From Bolinopsis microptera (lineage: Eukaryota > Ctenophora > Tentaculata > Lobata > Bolinopsidae): DNA of 64,000 nt. The stretch lies in the NCBI RefSeq assembly GCF_026151205.1, contig NC_087080.1, positions 11,703,837-11,767,836 of the forward strand. The letters run 5' to 3'. Both the position numbers and the translations under genes were made by a program. Below the pieces are notes generated by a model, which was not told where the DNA came from, ran no database searches, and worked only from the letters and a program-made list of their open reading frames with translations. Of the stretch, positions 48,723-60,783 are shown one piece after another; position 1 is the stretch's first letter, and each line of letters opens with the position of its first letter.

Positions 48723-51573
48723 GTTCCAACCTGCTTGCAGAGAATAAAACCAAGGAGGAAATAGTGGAAAAGTTCTTCAGGATATGGATCACTATATTTG
48801 GTCCACCAGAAAAGACGCTTTGTGATAACGGGAAAGAATTTTGTAATGATGATTTTGTGTCTATGTGTCAAAATCTTAATATAGACATGAAGACTACAGC
48901 TGCTTTCGCCCCATGGTCAAATGGTGTGGTTGAGCGACACAATGGTTTGCTGGCAGAAATGGTTGAGAAAATCAAGAAAGACACAGGATGTAGCTCTGAA
49001 ATAGCTATCTGTTGGGCAACGAACGCTAAAAATAGCATGGCAAATGTCCATGGATTTTCACCACAACAATTAGTATTGGGATATAATACGTACTGTCCAG
49101 GTCTGGATGACAAACATATATCGGTCAGTCAGATTGAAAACGTGACATCAAGCAAAATTGTGGCAGATAACCTGAATGCGATGTACGAAGCAAGATCAGC
49201 TTTCTTAACAGCTCAAAATTCAGAGAGACTCAAGAGGGCATTGAAAGGAAGAATATACAAAGCCTATGAGACAAAATATTTCATTGGAGATTCTGTATAC
49301 TATAAAACAGGAGATAAGCACTGGAAAGGACCAGGAACAGTAATTGGTCAATATAAAAAGCTTGTTTTGGTGAAAACAGGGGGTTTATTTGTGAGAGTTT
49401 ACCCTAACAGACTCATCCTGAAAACAGATGCAGACAAGATGCTAAATGATGATGAGCGAAAAAGCATTGATCAGCAAGAAGAAACTGAAAATGAGGAGCT
49501 AATTGTCCAAGATAGATATAAGAAGCAAGACACAATAAACTCAGCAAATGACAGTGATAGTTCATCTGATGAAGAAGAGGAAGATGATAAACAGGATGAG
49601 ACACAGTTGAATCAGAACCAACAAAGTATCCCTGAACAGATAATTGAAGAAATGATTCCTCAAAAATCTGCTGAGATAGATCAAACTATTCAAGAAAAAT
49701 CATATTCACAACAGTCTTCCAGGCAAAATACATCTCAAGAATCTGAAGAATGGAAAATGGTTACCAAAGATGCTAAAAAAGACAGATTTGTATTGAAAAG
49801 TGGTGATGAAATCAGATACAAAGAAAAACAAGACGATCCGTGGAAAGAGGGTACTGTTCTTGGAAAAGCAGGAACTGTTAATGGAGTTAACAAAAACAGA
49901 TACAATATCCAATCTGAAAGTGGAAAAGATCTATCTATTCATGCTGATCGAATGCTGGATTTACAAAAGAAAACAACAACAAATATTCTATGCATTCAAG
50001 AAGATTCAGAAGTACTTTTCACAAAATACCCAGATGCTGAAATCGTCAAGAAGATCGAGTGTGCAAAGAAAACTGAATTGGAGAACTTTAAGCATTTTGA
50101 TGTTTATGAAGAAATTCCTAAAGACAACATTGATCAAGGAACATCAATTATTAGCAGCAGATGGATTATACAGGAGAAAGATTGTGGAAAAGTCAAAGCC
50201 AGGATTGTTGCTCGTGGATATGAGGAAGGAGAAATGTTGTTTGTTGATGCACCAACAGTTGACAAGACTTCTTTAAGAATCATTCTGACAATAGCAAATA
50301 TGAAGAAATGGAAATGCTCTTCTTTAGATGTCAAATCTGCTTTCCTTCAAAGTCATCAATTAGATCGCACAGTCTATCTCAATCCTCCTAAGGATATCAG
50401 AAAGAAAAACATTGTGTGGAGAGTAAAGAAGCCAATCTACGGTCTCAAAGATTCAGCAAAGAACTGGTATTGTTCATTGAAAACAGAACTTCTGGCTCTT
50501 GGATGTGTTGAATCAATCCTTGATCCAGCAGTGTATTGCTATTATTATAATGAGGAGCTCAAGGGTCTATTTATTTGTCACGTAGATGATTTTCTTTATG
50601 GAGGTTGTGGAGATGAGAAGTTTAAAAACAATGTTATTGATAACATCATACAGAAATATGACATTAGTTCAAGTCATGATATATCTGTCGATTACATTGG
50701 CCTGAAGATAGATCAGATGGATTCTGGCATCAAGATTGATCAGAAGAAGTTCATCAACTCAATAGATGTGGAAAAAGTGTCTGACATGAAAAACAGAAAG
50801 ATTACTGAACTGTTGAGTGACACAGAGAAGAAAGTATATCAAAAGTTGTTAGGCAAAGTGAACTGGATTGCGCATCAGTCACGCCCTGACTTATCTTTTG
50901 ATGCCTTCAACTTTTCTTTATTGGGTCAAAGTCCAACTATTGGTGATTTGAAGAGAATGAACAAGATAATCACAAAAATCAAAACAGGACTAGAATATAT
51001 TTGGCTCCCACAATTGGACGAAAACTGTTTACAGATTGTGGCATTTTCAGATGCCTCACTGGCTAATATACTGCCAGAGAAAATAAACAGTGGAGAAGGA
51101 TATGTAATCTTTATCTCTGATACTACAGGGAATTCTTGTTTAGTCAATTGGAAAAGCAAGAAAATTAACAGAGTTGTTCACAGTACAGTAGCAGCAGAAT
51201 GCTTGAGCTTTGTGGATTGTTTGGGAGATTGTACTTATGTTAGGAATCTTATAGAAGAAATTCTATACAAAGACCCCAGAGCAGAGAAAATACCTATCAA
51301 GATGTTTGTTGATAGTTCACAACTAAAGAAAGCAATAAATTCATCACATCTGGTAACTGAAAAATTGCTTAGAATCAATATAGCTGAAATTAAGCAATTA
51401 GTGCAAGATAAAAGAAGAAGATTTCAGTTCACTGGGTTAAAACTGCTCACATGATAAGTGACTGTTTAACTAAAACAGGAGCATCCAGTGAAAAATTGTG
51501 TGATGTGATAGAAAACGGGTTTATAAATATTCATGACTTGATTGAAGAAGAAAAGAAGCATGCCTCAAATTAA
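48722..51573 (+). pseudogene. Copia pol block: integrase (truncated), reverse transcriptase, RNase H
   Basis: No ATG at the start; the frame opens inside the integrase core. Visible are the second catalytic Asp (LCDNGKEF) and Glu (NGVVERHNG); the zinc-binding part and first Asp are missing. A variable acidic linker follows, then the Copia RT with SRWIIQ, ARGYEEGE, LDVKSAFLQ and the active site HVDDFLYGG near 50578, and RNase H with DASL, AAECL and FVDSSQLK. Near 51437 a one-base shift breaks the last part; the other frame then runs (HMISDCLTK, a Copia landmark) to TAA at 51571. Inverted relative to LTRs and gag. Broken, not functional as it stands. Confidence 0.88.
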
Positions 51574-52419
51574 AAAAATCAAGTTTAAGACACGGCCCAT
51601 GCCCAGGGGAATATGGCCTAAAACTAAGGCCCCTGAGAAGATCTTCGCTGAGAAAATAAGAAGAACCAAGAAGAAAACTTTTATTTAATTTGTATTTTGT
51701 ATTCCCCTCAGTAAGTCAACAAATCTATAGGCTTCGCACGCAGAGCGTTTGAATCCTTTCGTGTGTTTCGAGCGGGTGTCCGCTAGGATTAACGCTGCAC
51801 TTTAGCTAGTTTCTGTAGCTAAAAATAGATTTGATGATTTACACTCTTTTTGTAGTATTTTGACTCCCCATTTATTGATAATTTCATGATATATATCACC
51901 CTTTACCCCATATAATATGAATCGATTTAGGCCTGTTTTTTGCTCATTTGTCGTAAAAGTACAATTGAGATGAGTTAAAATTATTGTCTAATATTCCCTT
52001 AATATGAGTAATGTAATTCACTTCAGTTTTTGTTACTGTTTTTGTCTAGTGTCAGTGTTCCTATGTTTTGTGATCAGTATTGTAGAGTTTACTAATAGGA
52101 TGTGCTTATATAGGAAAGTTAGTCAGTACATAATATACACTATGAATATGTTTGTTTCGCCACTGATCACGGGATTCTCCCTAAACGGCAAGAGTTTTTA
52201 CTATATAATATGTGTATTCACTGCCATTATATCGTGTTTTTACCCCTCACATTTTACACTGCATTTCATTTCACACAGCATTTCACATTCACTGTCATTC
52301 ATACACTGTCACATTTTCACTCATTCTAAGATTTTAAATGTTTGCTAGATTTTGATAGATTTCATAATTCACTCATCACATTTATGGTTATTCATTGCTG
52401 TAATATTTTCATATTTCAC
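51574..52419. other. Copia internal non-coding region, next to inversion breakpoint
   Basis: Between the end of pol and the end of the gag-protease block. A CATTTCACA/CACTGTCA-rich low-complexity stretch (52240-52330, again 52370-52430) is present. Probably the original 3' untranslated region carried with the inverted block; the second breakpoint should be near 52400. Confidence 0.5.
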
Positions 52420-53982
52420 TCACTCATTCAGTTTCATAACTAGAGTTATCAGATCTTGAGCGTTACCATCCATCACAAGTTGATCAGAATCAAAATTCAA
52501 ACTTGCTTTAGCATTTTTCAGTGTCACTTTGGAAATCAGTAAAGGCACATCATTTTCTACAATATTTGCCCTGATATATACTTCTTTTCCACATATCCTG
52601 GTAGGAAACAGTTTGGCAATATCAGATTTCACTACAGCCCCATCACCAAATCTAAATGTACACTTACTATCTTCCTCTTCAATAAGTTCTTTTTCTTTTT
52701 CTTTTAGGCTGTTTTCATATACTTCGTACCATTTCTTACCGCACACTGTCTTCGCGACGCCGGAGTCTATTACCTATACCCAAGTTTTTCGTGTCTGAAA
52801 ATGCATTGTAAATCAGATGTTCATCATCTATTACCAACTCATGATCCAGTTTCAGAATAGGAGCTGGCTGTTTGTTCTTGTCTGGACATTCTGAAGCCCA
52901 ATGATATATTGATTTGCATATCGCACAAACTGATCCATACTTATTCAGTCTACGGACGCTCTCGTTCTGGCTTTGTGATGTATTGTTTGTTTGACTTTTA
53001 CTGCTTTGTTGTTGATTTCTTGGATTAAATCTTGAGTCATATCTTCCTCTTCTTGATTCAAATTGTTCATTCAAATGCTTAATTTGTTCATGGGATCTTC
53101 CTCTATAACCTCCACGAGATCGAAAGCTATTTCCACGGGGACGATATCTGTTGTATCCTTGGTTTTGGTAGTAGACAGTTTTATCCTCATCATCTTGGGG
53201 TTCGTCCCAATCACTATCATAGTACTCATCTTCATAATATTCCTGAGTTTCTTCTTGATACATGATAGGTTCTTCTTTAACTTTGATTTTAGGAGTAATT
53301 TTGGATTCACTAGATCCAATCTCCATGATACCATCAGACATTTTTATCAAAGTCTTTTTCATGCTTTCAAATGTCATACTGTCTACTGATGTTCTAGCCA
53401 ACTTTTCTTCTTTTCCAAGATTAGCTCCTTTTAATAGGTTATAAGCCAACACCATGTCAGGAATCATAATTTTGTGCTTAGCCAGCTTTCTTGTAAGTGT
53501 CTCTGCTTTGATTATATAATCCTTCATAGACTCTTTACTCTTGTCCCTACAAAGATTGGCGTATTCCTCATAGTCTCTTCTTCCCTTTTTAGACCAAATT
53601 TCTCATGCAGAGCTGTTAGAATTATGTTTAATCCAGGAATTATTCTTTCCTTGTTACCCACAGTAACTTTCTTCTCAGGAAACTCTTTCATCTGATCATC
53701 AAAATATTTCTTAATGGCTGCATCTCTATCTGCACCAGTAACTTCTTCTCCAACTCCTGCCATTATATCCAAATTAGGATAGAGTCTATCTTCATCCATG
53801 TCTAGTATTAAATCACAAGCCTGATTGTTATCTCCAGTTGCTTTATCCAATCCCAGAATTACTGCAGATACTATGTCACTATCCGTATTGGTCTCTTCGA
53901 TTGTTCGGAGCCATATAATCAACATCTTTTTATATCTGTCATAGTCTCCATTCCACTTAGGAGCTTTTATCTGCTTGACCAT
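52420..53982 (-). pseudogene. Copia gag and start of protease, frameshifted
   Basis: Starts at ATG 53982 (VKQIKAPKWNGDYDRYKKML), 60 nt from the primer-binding site. A frameshift near 53570 moves to the frame ending at 52736, which contains a CCHC zinc knuckle (CAICKSIYHWASEC) preceded by Arg/Gly-rich sequence, as in Copia nucleocapsids. A second shift near 52745 moves to the frame ending at 52420, where a DSG aspartic-protease motif stands at the junction followed by TVCGKKWYEVYE. It lacks the rest of the polyprotein downstream on this strand. Each break is a single-base event and looks like decay rather than programmed frameshifting. Confidence 0.82.
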
Positions 53983-54041
53983 ACCTGTGGGAGAGGGTTA
54001 CGTGACAATGAAAATGATGGTGTGTGACGTTACCAATGTTC

Positions 54042-54050
54042 CTGCTACCA
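54042..54050 (-). promoter_or_regulatory. Primer-binding site (initiator Met tRNA)
   Basis: TGGTAGCAG on the minus strand, one base inside the right LTR, matches the complement of the 3' end of animal tRNA-iMet including CCA, the usual Copia primer. Match length is 9 nt. Confidence 0.7.
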
Positions 54051-54051
54051 A

Positions 54052-54281
54052 TGTTTAATTTGCTCCTATTAGATTGACCGTGAAACACTTTAATCGAATA
54101 CAGTTTATTCAAATGATAAATATAAATATAAACAATTAATAAATATAAACAATTAGTTCTTGTATAACACCCTAACGGAGACCAGTCTGATGTTGTAGCT
54201 GATATTGTAGCTGACTTTGCTGAGTAGGTATAAAACAAACATGCCTATTAGGAATAACAGGTTAGTTTATAGTGAACAACA
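54052..54281 (-). repeat. Copia LTR (5' LTR in element orientation)
   Basis: 230 bp, TGTTGTT...AAACA on the minus strand, so the canonical TG...CA ends are intact here. Directly abutted by the 27-bp flanking repeat at 54282-54308. Confidence 0.9.
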
Positions 54282-54308
54282 GTTCTCCCTGCCAAAACAT
54301 AAATACAA
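54282..54308. repeat. 27-bp direct repeat flanking the Copia element, right copy
   Basis: Identical to 48435-48461 and directly adjacent to the LTR. Confidence 0.85.
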
Positions 54309-55826
54309 CCATTTTTCTTCCTTAAAATATTCCCATACGTTTTATTTTTTAAAGAACAAATAAGGGTGAATAACTTGTCAAATGAATAACTTGCCAAGCT
54401 GGATCGCAAAACTTCAATATATTGAAATTGGGTCAAGTTAATCGATCGCTTACCTATACACGCATTTTGTTGGAATCTTAAGACTTCATGAACAATTATG
54501 TTGTTATAGCTTCATACTTATAAAGTTGTAATATTGAATACTCTACTTCAATTATGCTCATCACCAGCTCAACTATAGCCTCAGCCATCTTGCCCATCTA
54601 ATAGTAATTGCAAATCCTTCTGAGATAATTCTAGGTTTATAGACATTTTGAATTGTCAGGAAACTCAGCGTAAGACATTACGCAAAAAGGATGGTGTAAG
54701 TTAATTGTCGTGTTAAACGCAATAATCGTTATATAAGGAAGTTTTATATTCTACGCTGTTGAATAATTCAACTTGGGAGTACTTAAAGGCTGCAAATGTA
54801 GCGAATTGTCCAGTTTAATTGCGGGTTTGTGTCTCCAAATTTGCTGCACATAAAAAACTTTTGGGCAAGTGCGGAATCGAACTATTTACAAAATATTACC
54901 GCACCGGGACCTACGTCTTACATGAATTACCTCTGACACGAAATACTATTATTAATAATATCAACGTTTAACATCCTAAATTCTTTGGTTCTTTACAATA
55001 GTCTTTACCGATAGTCAAAATTCGATATTTATCGCTAATCGCTATAATATGACGTTAGCTGGTGCTGAGCTTAAAAGCGGCAGTTAGCGACATTAGCGCT
55101 AACTTAAACTATTGTAAGCATAAAAGGCATGTTCGTAATCATAAAAGGACATCTCATATAAACAATGTAAGCACAAAAACAAAGATTCAAATGCCTCCTT
55201 GAGTTAAAAGAATATTCAAAAAATATTGTAATAAATACAAATAAAATATTCTATGCTATAGACAATGAATACAACACGCCTATACATAAGTACAAGACAG
55301 ACCCCCTTTATATGATGCGGTTTTTTATTGCGGCATTCTTTCAAAACATCGCTGTAAAGGCTTACCATGGCGAAGATGATAATATAGTATAATTATTATC
55401 AATTCCTCGTAAATTGCATTCTCATCCGTTACAGAAATACTGAAAGTAACCTTTACAGATAATAGTGTCCTACCTACCACTAGCACATGTGTACGGGTTT
55501 ATATCAGAGTGTATAGTATTATACGTTGGAGGGAGTATCGGCTATTTTCGAGGTCAGCATTTTAATATATCTGCGAGGAAAGTTTCCAGAATTTAATTTA
55601 GGTTTTAGACTTGTATTAACCGACTCAGATGTTATAATTTCTTATGGTTATAACTTTATAATAATGAAAAAATTATTTTTAGTTTCACAATTTTTAGTTT
55701 CCCCAACATTACCACTCAACTTTCCACGATGAGTCGATGACCCTCATTGACCTCTCCCACGCACGAGAAGGGTACTAACACTGTAACAATTATAATAACC
55801 AATAAGATTAGAAACAATGTACTCAC
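54309..55826. other. No gene recognised
   Basis: AT-rich. If the minus-strand exon at 55827-55900 is real, this is its first intron or holds further exons, but no second exon could be assigned. Confidence 0.3.
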
Positions 55827-55900
55827 GTTCTCTTTGGCTCTACATTGCTTGGTTTTTCCTCAAGTTCCTCACTGTTCAACTTGTTCTCGATCACTGTCAT
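55827..55900 (-). CDS. Possible first coding exon of an unidentified minus-strand gene
   Basis: ATG at 55900, 24 codons plus 2 nt (MTVIENKLNSEELEEKPS... acidic, polar), ending at a consensus donor gtgagtac. The acidic N-terminal tail would suit a cytosolic start, for example of a transporter, but no homology is recognised and no downstream exon was found. The intron start resembles 47176-47224, so part of this region has been duplicated. Confidence 0.35.
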
Positions 55901-57426
55901 GGTGTAATGTTTGGTATCCGCGATCTTGTACGTGGACTACAGTCTTAACGATTGAACGGAACAAAAAACCTGACTGAAATGAGCAGGTGGTCAAAGAGGT
56001 GGTTTACACTATCAAGGAACACAGTAATTCGAGGAGGCCCTTAAGTCGCCATCGTGTGATTCACTGATGATAAAATCAACTTTAATCACAATGTTGCCAT
56101 AAAATCTAATCTTTGCCATTTACCCATTTACCATGGAGTCTTCTCCTATGTACGATGAATATGAAGCAAATTTAAAGTGTTAAATATTGCGGTATTGTGA
56201 TTGGGGGCTGATTGTATTACTTGTTCAGTGCCAACCGTAACGAGTATTGACGTTAAAGATTAGAATAATATGGTTATCAGTAATGACTTATTTTCCAACG
56301 TGGTCGTGGTTGAGCACCATGATCAAGGAATCCGTTTATTTGTAAGAAATGGAGTAAGAAAATAACATTTGTCCTGTTCTTATTCCTGTAATTCCTGTAA
56401 TTCCTGTAATTCCTGTAATTCCTGTTTCTGTTTTTTGCTCCCCTTCCTCTTCCTCTTCCTGTTCTCCAGGCCTAGTGTTTAAAACACGATCAAATATAAC
56501 AAATAAAATGAAGTGACAGGCTGAGCACCGTTCAATCTGGGGTGACGCGTACATTTTTGAATTCGTTGCAATTTACGACACGTAAATCGTAACGGTCTGT
56601 GGCGTAACGTTGGCTGTTGGTGCCCCCCCCCCCCCTCCGCTAAAAAGGGCCCCCTGTCAGCGCCCCTCCCTAAAATTGAAAATATTAAGATTACGCCACT
56701 GGTAACGGTGCATGCTCCTTTTACAGCGCAAGCTACATGTATGTACTATGTAGTATGTACATAACAACTTCTTTCAAATATTGAACATAGGACTGAATGA
56801 CTCATATTGAGTGATAAATGCCATTATACCAATTGAGTATAACTTAAGTTGGTAATTAACTTATTTATATTATAAATTGTAATTGTTAATAACCGCCAAC
56901 AAACCCGAACCGAGCGTGCCCTGCTAAATAATTTTAAGCACTGGAAGTGCAAAGTGGAACATCGAAATTTTGCGAAAGTTGAAACTCCCCAACTTGCATG
57001 GAATTTTATACTTTTAAATTATAATTAATTCCTAATTACCACCACATTGCACAATATAGACATGTCATAGGCCGGGACCCGAATTAAAGTACTTTCATGA
57101 CGAGTTATCGGCGAAATTAAAAACTGTTATCACGTGCATGACATATAATAGCCGTATGAGGAAATATAAAGTCGGTTTAATTTTTTGGTTATATATAACC
57201 TAAGCACATTTTAAAAACTTTCACTTTTATTTTAAAAACTTTCGCTCTGACAAAGCATAGCCATAAGTCGTCACCAATGAAATCAAATTTCAATTTCAAA
57301 ATATTAAAAGAAAGTTAAGAATTTCACCAACAGAGGTCGTTCACCAACATGTAGTTGTTAAATCTCAATTTTCACCTCCAACATCGACTTTTAAGACTTT
57401 TTCCATAAAAATAAGCCTTTCGAAAT
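55901..57426. other. Repeat-bearing region, no gene
   Basis: Contains a 9-bp minisatellite (TTCCTGTAA x5, 56381-56425), a 10-11-bp C tract at 56627, and a member of the ATCACGTG dispersed family at 57075-57190. Confidence 0.5.
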
Positions 57427-59267
57427 ACTCTCGACTCTCGACTCTCGACTCTCGACTCTCGACTCTCGACTCTCGACTCTCGACTCTCGACTCTCGACTC
57501 TCGACTCTCGACTCTCGACTCTCGACTCTCGACTCTCGACTCTCGACTCTCGACTCTCGACTCTCGACTCTCGACTCTCGACTCTCGACTCTCGACTCTC
57601 GACTCTCGACTCTCGACTCTCGACTCTCGACTCTCGACTCTCGACTCTCGACTCTCGACTCTCGACTCTCGACTCTCCACTCTCCACTCTCCACTCTCCA
57701 CTCTCCACTCTCCACTCTCCACTCTCCACTCTCCACTCTCCACTCTCCACTCTCCACTCTCCACTCTCCACTCTCCACTCTCCACTCTCCACTCTCCACT
57801 CTCCACTCTCCACTCTCCACTCTCCACTCTCCACTCTCCACTCTCCACTCTCCACTCTCCACTCTCCACTCTCCACTCTCCACTCTCGACTCTCGACTCT
57901 CGACTCTCGACTCTCGACTCTCGACTCTCGACTCTCGACTCTCGACTCTCGACTCTCGACTCTCGACTCTCGACTCTCGACTCTCGACTCTCGACTCTCG
58001 ACTCTCGACTCTCCACTCTCCACTCTCCACTCTCCACTCTCCACTCTCCACTCTCCACTCTCCACTCTCCACTCTCCACTCTCCACTCTCCACTCTCCAC
58101 TCTCCACTCTCCACTCTCCACTCTCCACTCTCCACTCTCCACTCTCCACTCTCCACTCTCCACTCTCCACTCTCCACTCTCCACTCTCCACTCTCCACTC
58201 TCCACTCTCCACTCTCCACTCTCCACTCTCCACTCTCCACTCTCCACTCTCCACTCTCCACTCTCCACTCTCCACTCTCCACTCTCCACTCTCCACTCTC
58301 CACTCTCCACTCTCCACTCTCCACTCTCCACTCTCCACTCTCCACTCTCCACTCTCCACTCTCCACTCTCCACTCTCCACTCTCCACTCTCCACTCTCCA
58401 CTCTCCACTCTCCACTCTCCACTCTCCACTCTCCACTCTCCACTCTCCACTCTCCACTCTCCACTCTCCACTCTCCACTCTCCACTCTCCACTCTCCACT
58501 CTCCACTCTCCACTCTCCACTCTCCACTCTCCACTCTCCACTCTCCACTCTCCACTCTCCACTCTCCACTCTCCACTCTCCACTCTCCACTCTCCACTCT
58601 CCACTCTCCACTCTCCACTCTCCACTCTCCACTCTCCACTCTCCACTCTCCACTCTCCACTCTCCACTCTCCACTCTCCACTCTCCACTCTCCACTCTCC
58701 ACTCTCCACTCTCCACTCTCCACTCTCCACTCTCCACTCTCCACTCTCCACTCTCCACTCTCCACTCTCCACTCTCCACTCTCCACTCTCCACTCTCCAC
58801 TCTCCACTCTCCACTCTCCACTCTCCACTCTCCACTCTCCACTCTCCACTCTCCACTCTCCACTCTCCACTCTCCACTCTCCACTCTCCACTCTCCACTC
58901 TCCACTCTCCACTCTCCACTCTCCACTCTCCACTCTCCACTCTCCACTCTCCACTCTCCACTCTCCACTCTCCACTCTCCACTCTCCACTCTCCACTCTC
59001 CACTCTCCACTCTCCACTCTCCACTCTCCACTCTCCACTCTCCACTCTCCACTCTCCACTCTCCACTCTCCACTCTCCACTCTCCACTCTCCACTCTCCA
59101 CTCTCCACTCTCCACTCTCCACTCTCCACTCTCCACTCTCCACTCTCCACTCTCCACTCTCCACTCTCCACTCTCCACTCTCCACTCTCCACTCTCCACT
59201 CTCCACTCTCCACTCTCCACTCTCCACTCTCCACTCTCCACTCTCCACTCTCCACTCTCCACTCCCC
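57427..59267. repeat. 1.84-kb heptanucleotide satellite, two variants in blocks
   Basis: About 263 tandem 7-bp units. Variant 1 CTCGACT fills about 57427-57675 and 57886-58012; variant 2 CTCCACT fills about 57675-57886 and 58012-59264. Within blocks the units are essentially perfect. Because 7 is not a multiple of 3 and no unit makes a stop, all three minus-strand frames are open for over 600 codons and encode the same repeating GEWRVES or RESRVES heptapeptide. There is no reason to think it is translated. Confidence 0.98.
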
Positions 59268-59995
59268 GTTCTCGACCATAAAACATTGACTATTCAATCT
59301 TAACTCTCTAGACTCCATTCAGATTACTCTCCAGTCTGCATTTACCTGTTTACCGTTCCTCTATTTCATCGATCTGGATCTTTTTGGAACAGAGCCAAAA
59401 AAATTAACAAAGTTGAATCGCTGGAACAAATAAGCTTAACAAATTAAATTTGTAAGCTTTATGAACTAATGGCAACCAATAATGAGCATTTTGCTCCTTT
59501 ATAAAAAAATGTATTGTTTTTTTAAATCAGGACATTATTTTTGAAACACCCTTTATATTATATATTTTAAACAAATATTGTACATGTTTTACCCGTGAAG
59601 TTACAATTGGGGTTTTTAATTAAATTGTTCATCAAACCCATTTAGGGAACGTTGAGTGTTAAACTTAGCCACGTGCATGATACTGATTGTCCAGTGTAAA
59701 GTGATGTATCATCATTCAAAAACATTTTTTAAAGGTAAAAAGTAAAAATTGTTCAAAATTTGGGCCCAGGCTATTATGAGTAGTATCATGGTGTGCACAT
59801 TTCACACCCCTTTTGAGGGGTTTTTCGAGGCACCGTATTTGACGCGACACGGTAATTAATATGTCAATCTACCAAATTTTAAGCCGGAGGTTACAAGTTC
59901 GAATTTCAGTCAAAGTCATCCGTTCAATCGACAAAAATCTAGTCTTATAACAGTTGACTAATCGGGCACATTTATTCATCAAACCCTAATTTAAT
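59268..59995. other. No gene recognised
   Basis: AT-rich. GTAAAGTGATGTATCATCATT near 59697 is a relative of the dispersed motif at 41050 and 44170. GAGGTTACAAGTTCGAATTTC near 59887 resembles a tRNA B box. Confidence 0.3.
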
Positions 59996-60060
59996 CCATT
60001 CGGGTGGTGTAGTGGTAACACGACCGCCTCCCAAGTAGAAGGCCCGGTTCAAATCATGGT
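59996..60060 (+). tRNA. tRNA-Gly(CCC)-like relic or SINE head
   Basis: TGGTGTAGTGG fits a pol III A box and GGTTCAAATCA a B box, 36 bp apart; between them CCGCCTCCCAAG would present anticodon CCC. The D stem pairs (GTGT/ACAC), but the anticodon, T and acceptor stems are broken, so a functional tRNA is unlikely. Confidence 0.35.
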
Positions 60061-60199
60061 ATTACTATTTGGGAATTTTTTCATCTCCTTATTTTACAAA
60101 AATGAGACCCAATATTTGAGAAAATTAAATGTAAAAATCTTCTCTGATCAGCTGTTCCATCTTATAAATGTAAACAAGTTCTCCAGAAAGTTAGCCTCA

Positions 60200-60334
60200 A
60201 CTTAACTTATAATCCTCCAGAGGGCATAGGTGACCGACATGGTGTTTGTTATCTTTCACTACTCCCGAAATTTCACCGCCGTGGCCAATTGCAATAAAGT
60301 AGTGACAGAGCTTGCTTATTTTTAATGGAACGTG
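60200..60334 (-). pseudogene. Decayed HIRAN-like fragment
   Basis: On the minus strand HVPLKISKLCHYF, GHGGEISGVV matches the ORF at 20151-20567 (HIPLEVSKLCHYF, HGGLITGAV) with identical SKLCHYF. No start codon nearby and the similarity stops after about 30 residues. It shows that the protein family was carried by more than one transposon copy here. Confidence 0.5.
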
Positions 60335-60340
60335 ACGTGG

Positions 60341-60783
60341 GTTCTTTTGCGATAGTCAAACGCGACAACTAGCGCTGGATGGCGACAACTAGCGCTATCC
60401 AGCGCTAGTTGTCGCCATCCAGCGCTAGTTGTCGCTATCCAGCGCTGGATAACGCTGGCCAGCGCAAAATATATATGTTCGATAATTGTCGCTATCCAGC
60501 GCTAGTTGTCGCCATCCAGCGCTAGTTGTCGCCATCCAGCGCTAGTTGTCGCTATCCAGCGCTAGTTGTCGCTGGCTATGCGACACTGTCGCACGCGATA
60601 GTTTGCGATGGCCAGCGCAACTGGCCATCGCAGAAAACAGTTCGATAACTAGCGCTGGATAGCGACAACTAGAGCTGGATAGCGACAACTAGCGCTGGAT
60701 AGCGACAACTTGAACTAGCGCTGGATAGCGACAACTAGCGCTGGCCAGCGCTAGTTGTCGCGTTTTGACTATCGCAAAAGAAC
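60341..60783. mobile_element. Foldback made of AGCGCTAGTTGTCGC units
   Basis: Ends GTTCTTTTGCGATAGTCAAA and TTTGACTATCGCAAAAGAAC are perfect inverted repeats. The interior is about 18 units of GCGACAACTAGCGCTGGATA in both orientations, each centred on the palindrome AGCGCT. GGAACGTG stands close to both ends (8-bp candidate duplication, but not adjacent). Confidence 0.8.

Larger units (their letters stand above)
48463..54281 (-). mobile_element. Copia-type LTR retrotransposon, internally inverted
   Basis: Two direct LTRs (48463-48697 and 54052-54281), nearly identical. Orientation marks on the minus strand: primer-binding site beside the right LTR, gag and protease reading leftward, polypurine tract beside the left LTR. 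But integrase-RT-RNase H (48722-51573) reads rightward. The simplest account is inversion of an internal block of about 3.6 kb, with loss of the protease-integrase junction. Near-identical LTRs imply a young insertion. Confidence 0.85.

Noticed and set aside
52420-53982. Programmed frameshifting between gag and protease of the Copia element
   Set aside because: Two separate shifts at positions without a clear slippery site, in an element already rearranged; decay is simpler.
57365-59318. Three overlapping minus-strand ORFs of 627-648 codons
   Set aside because: They are the three frames of a 7-bp satellite and encode the same heptapeptide; no start context, promoter or non-repeat domain.
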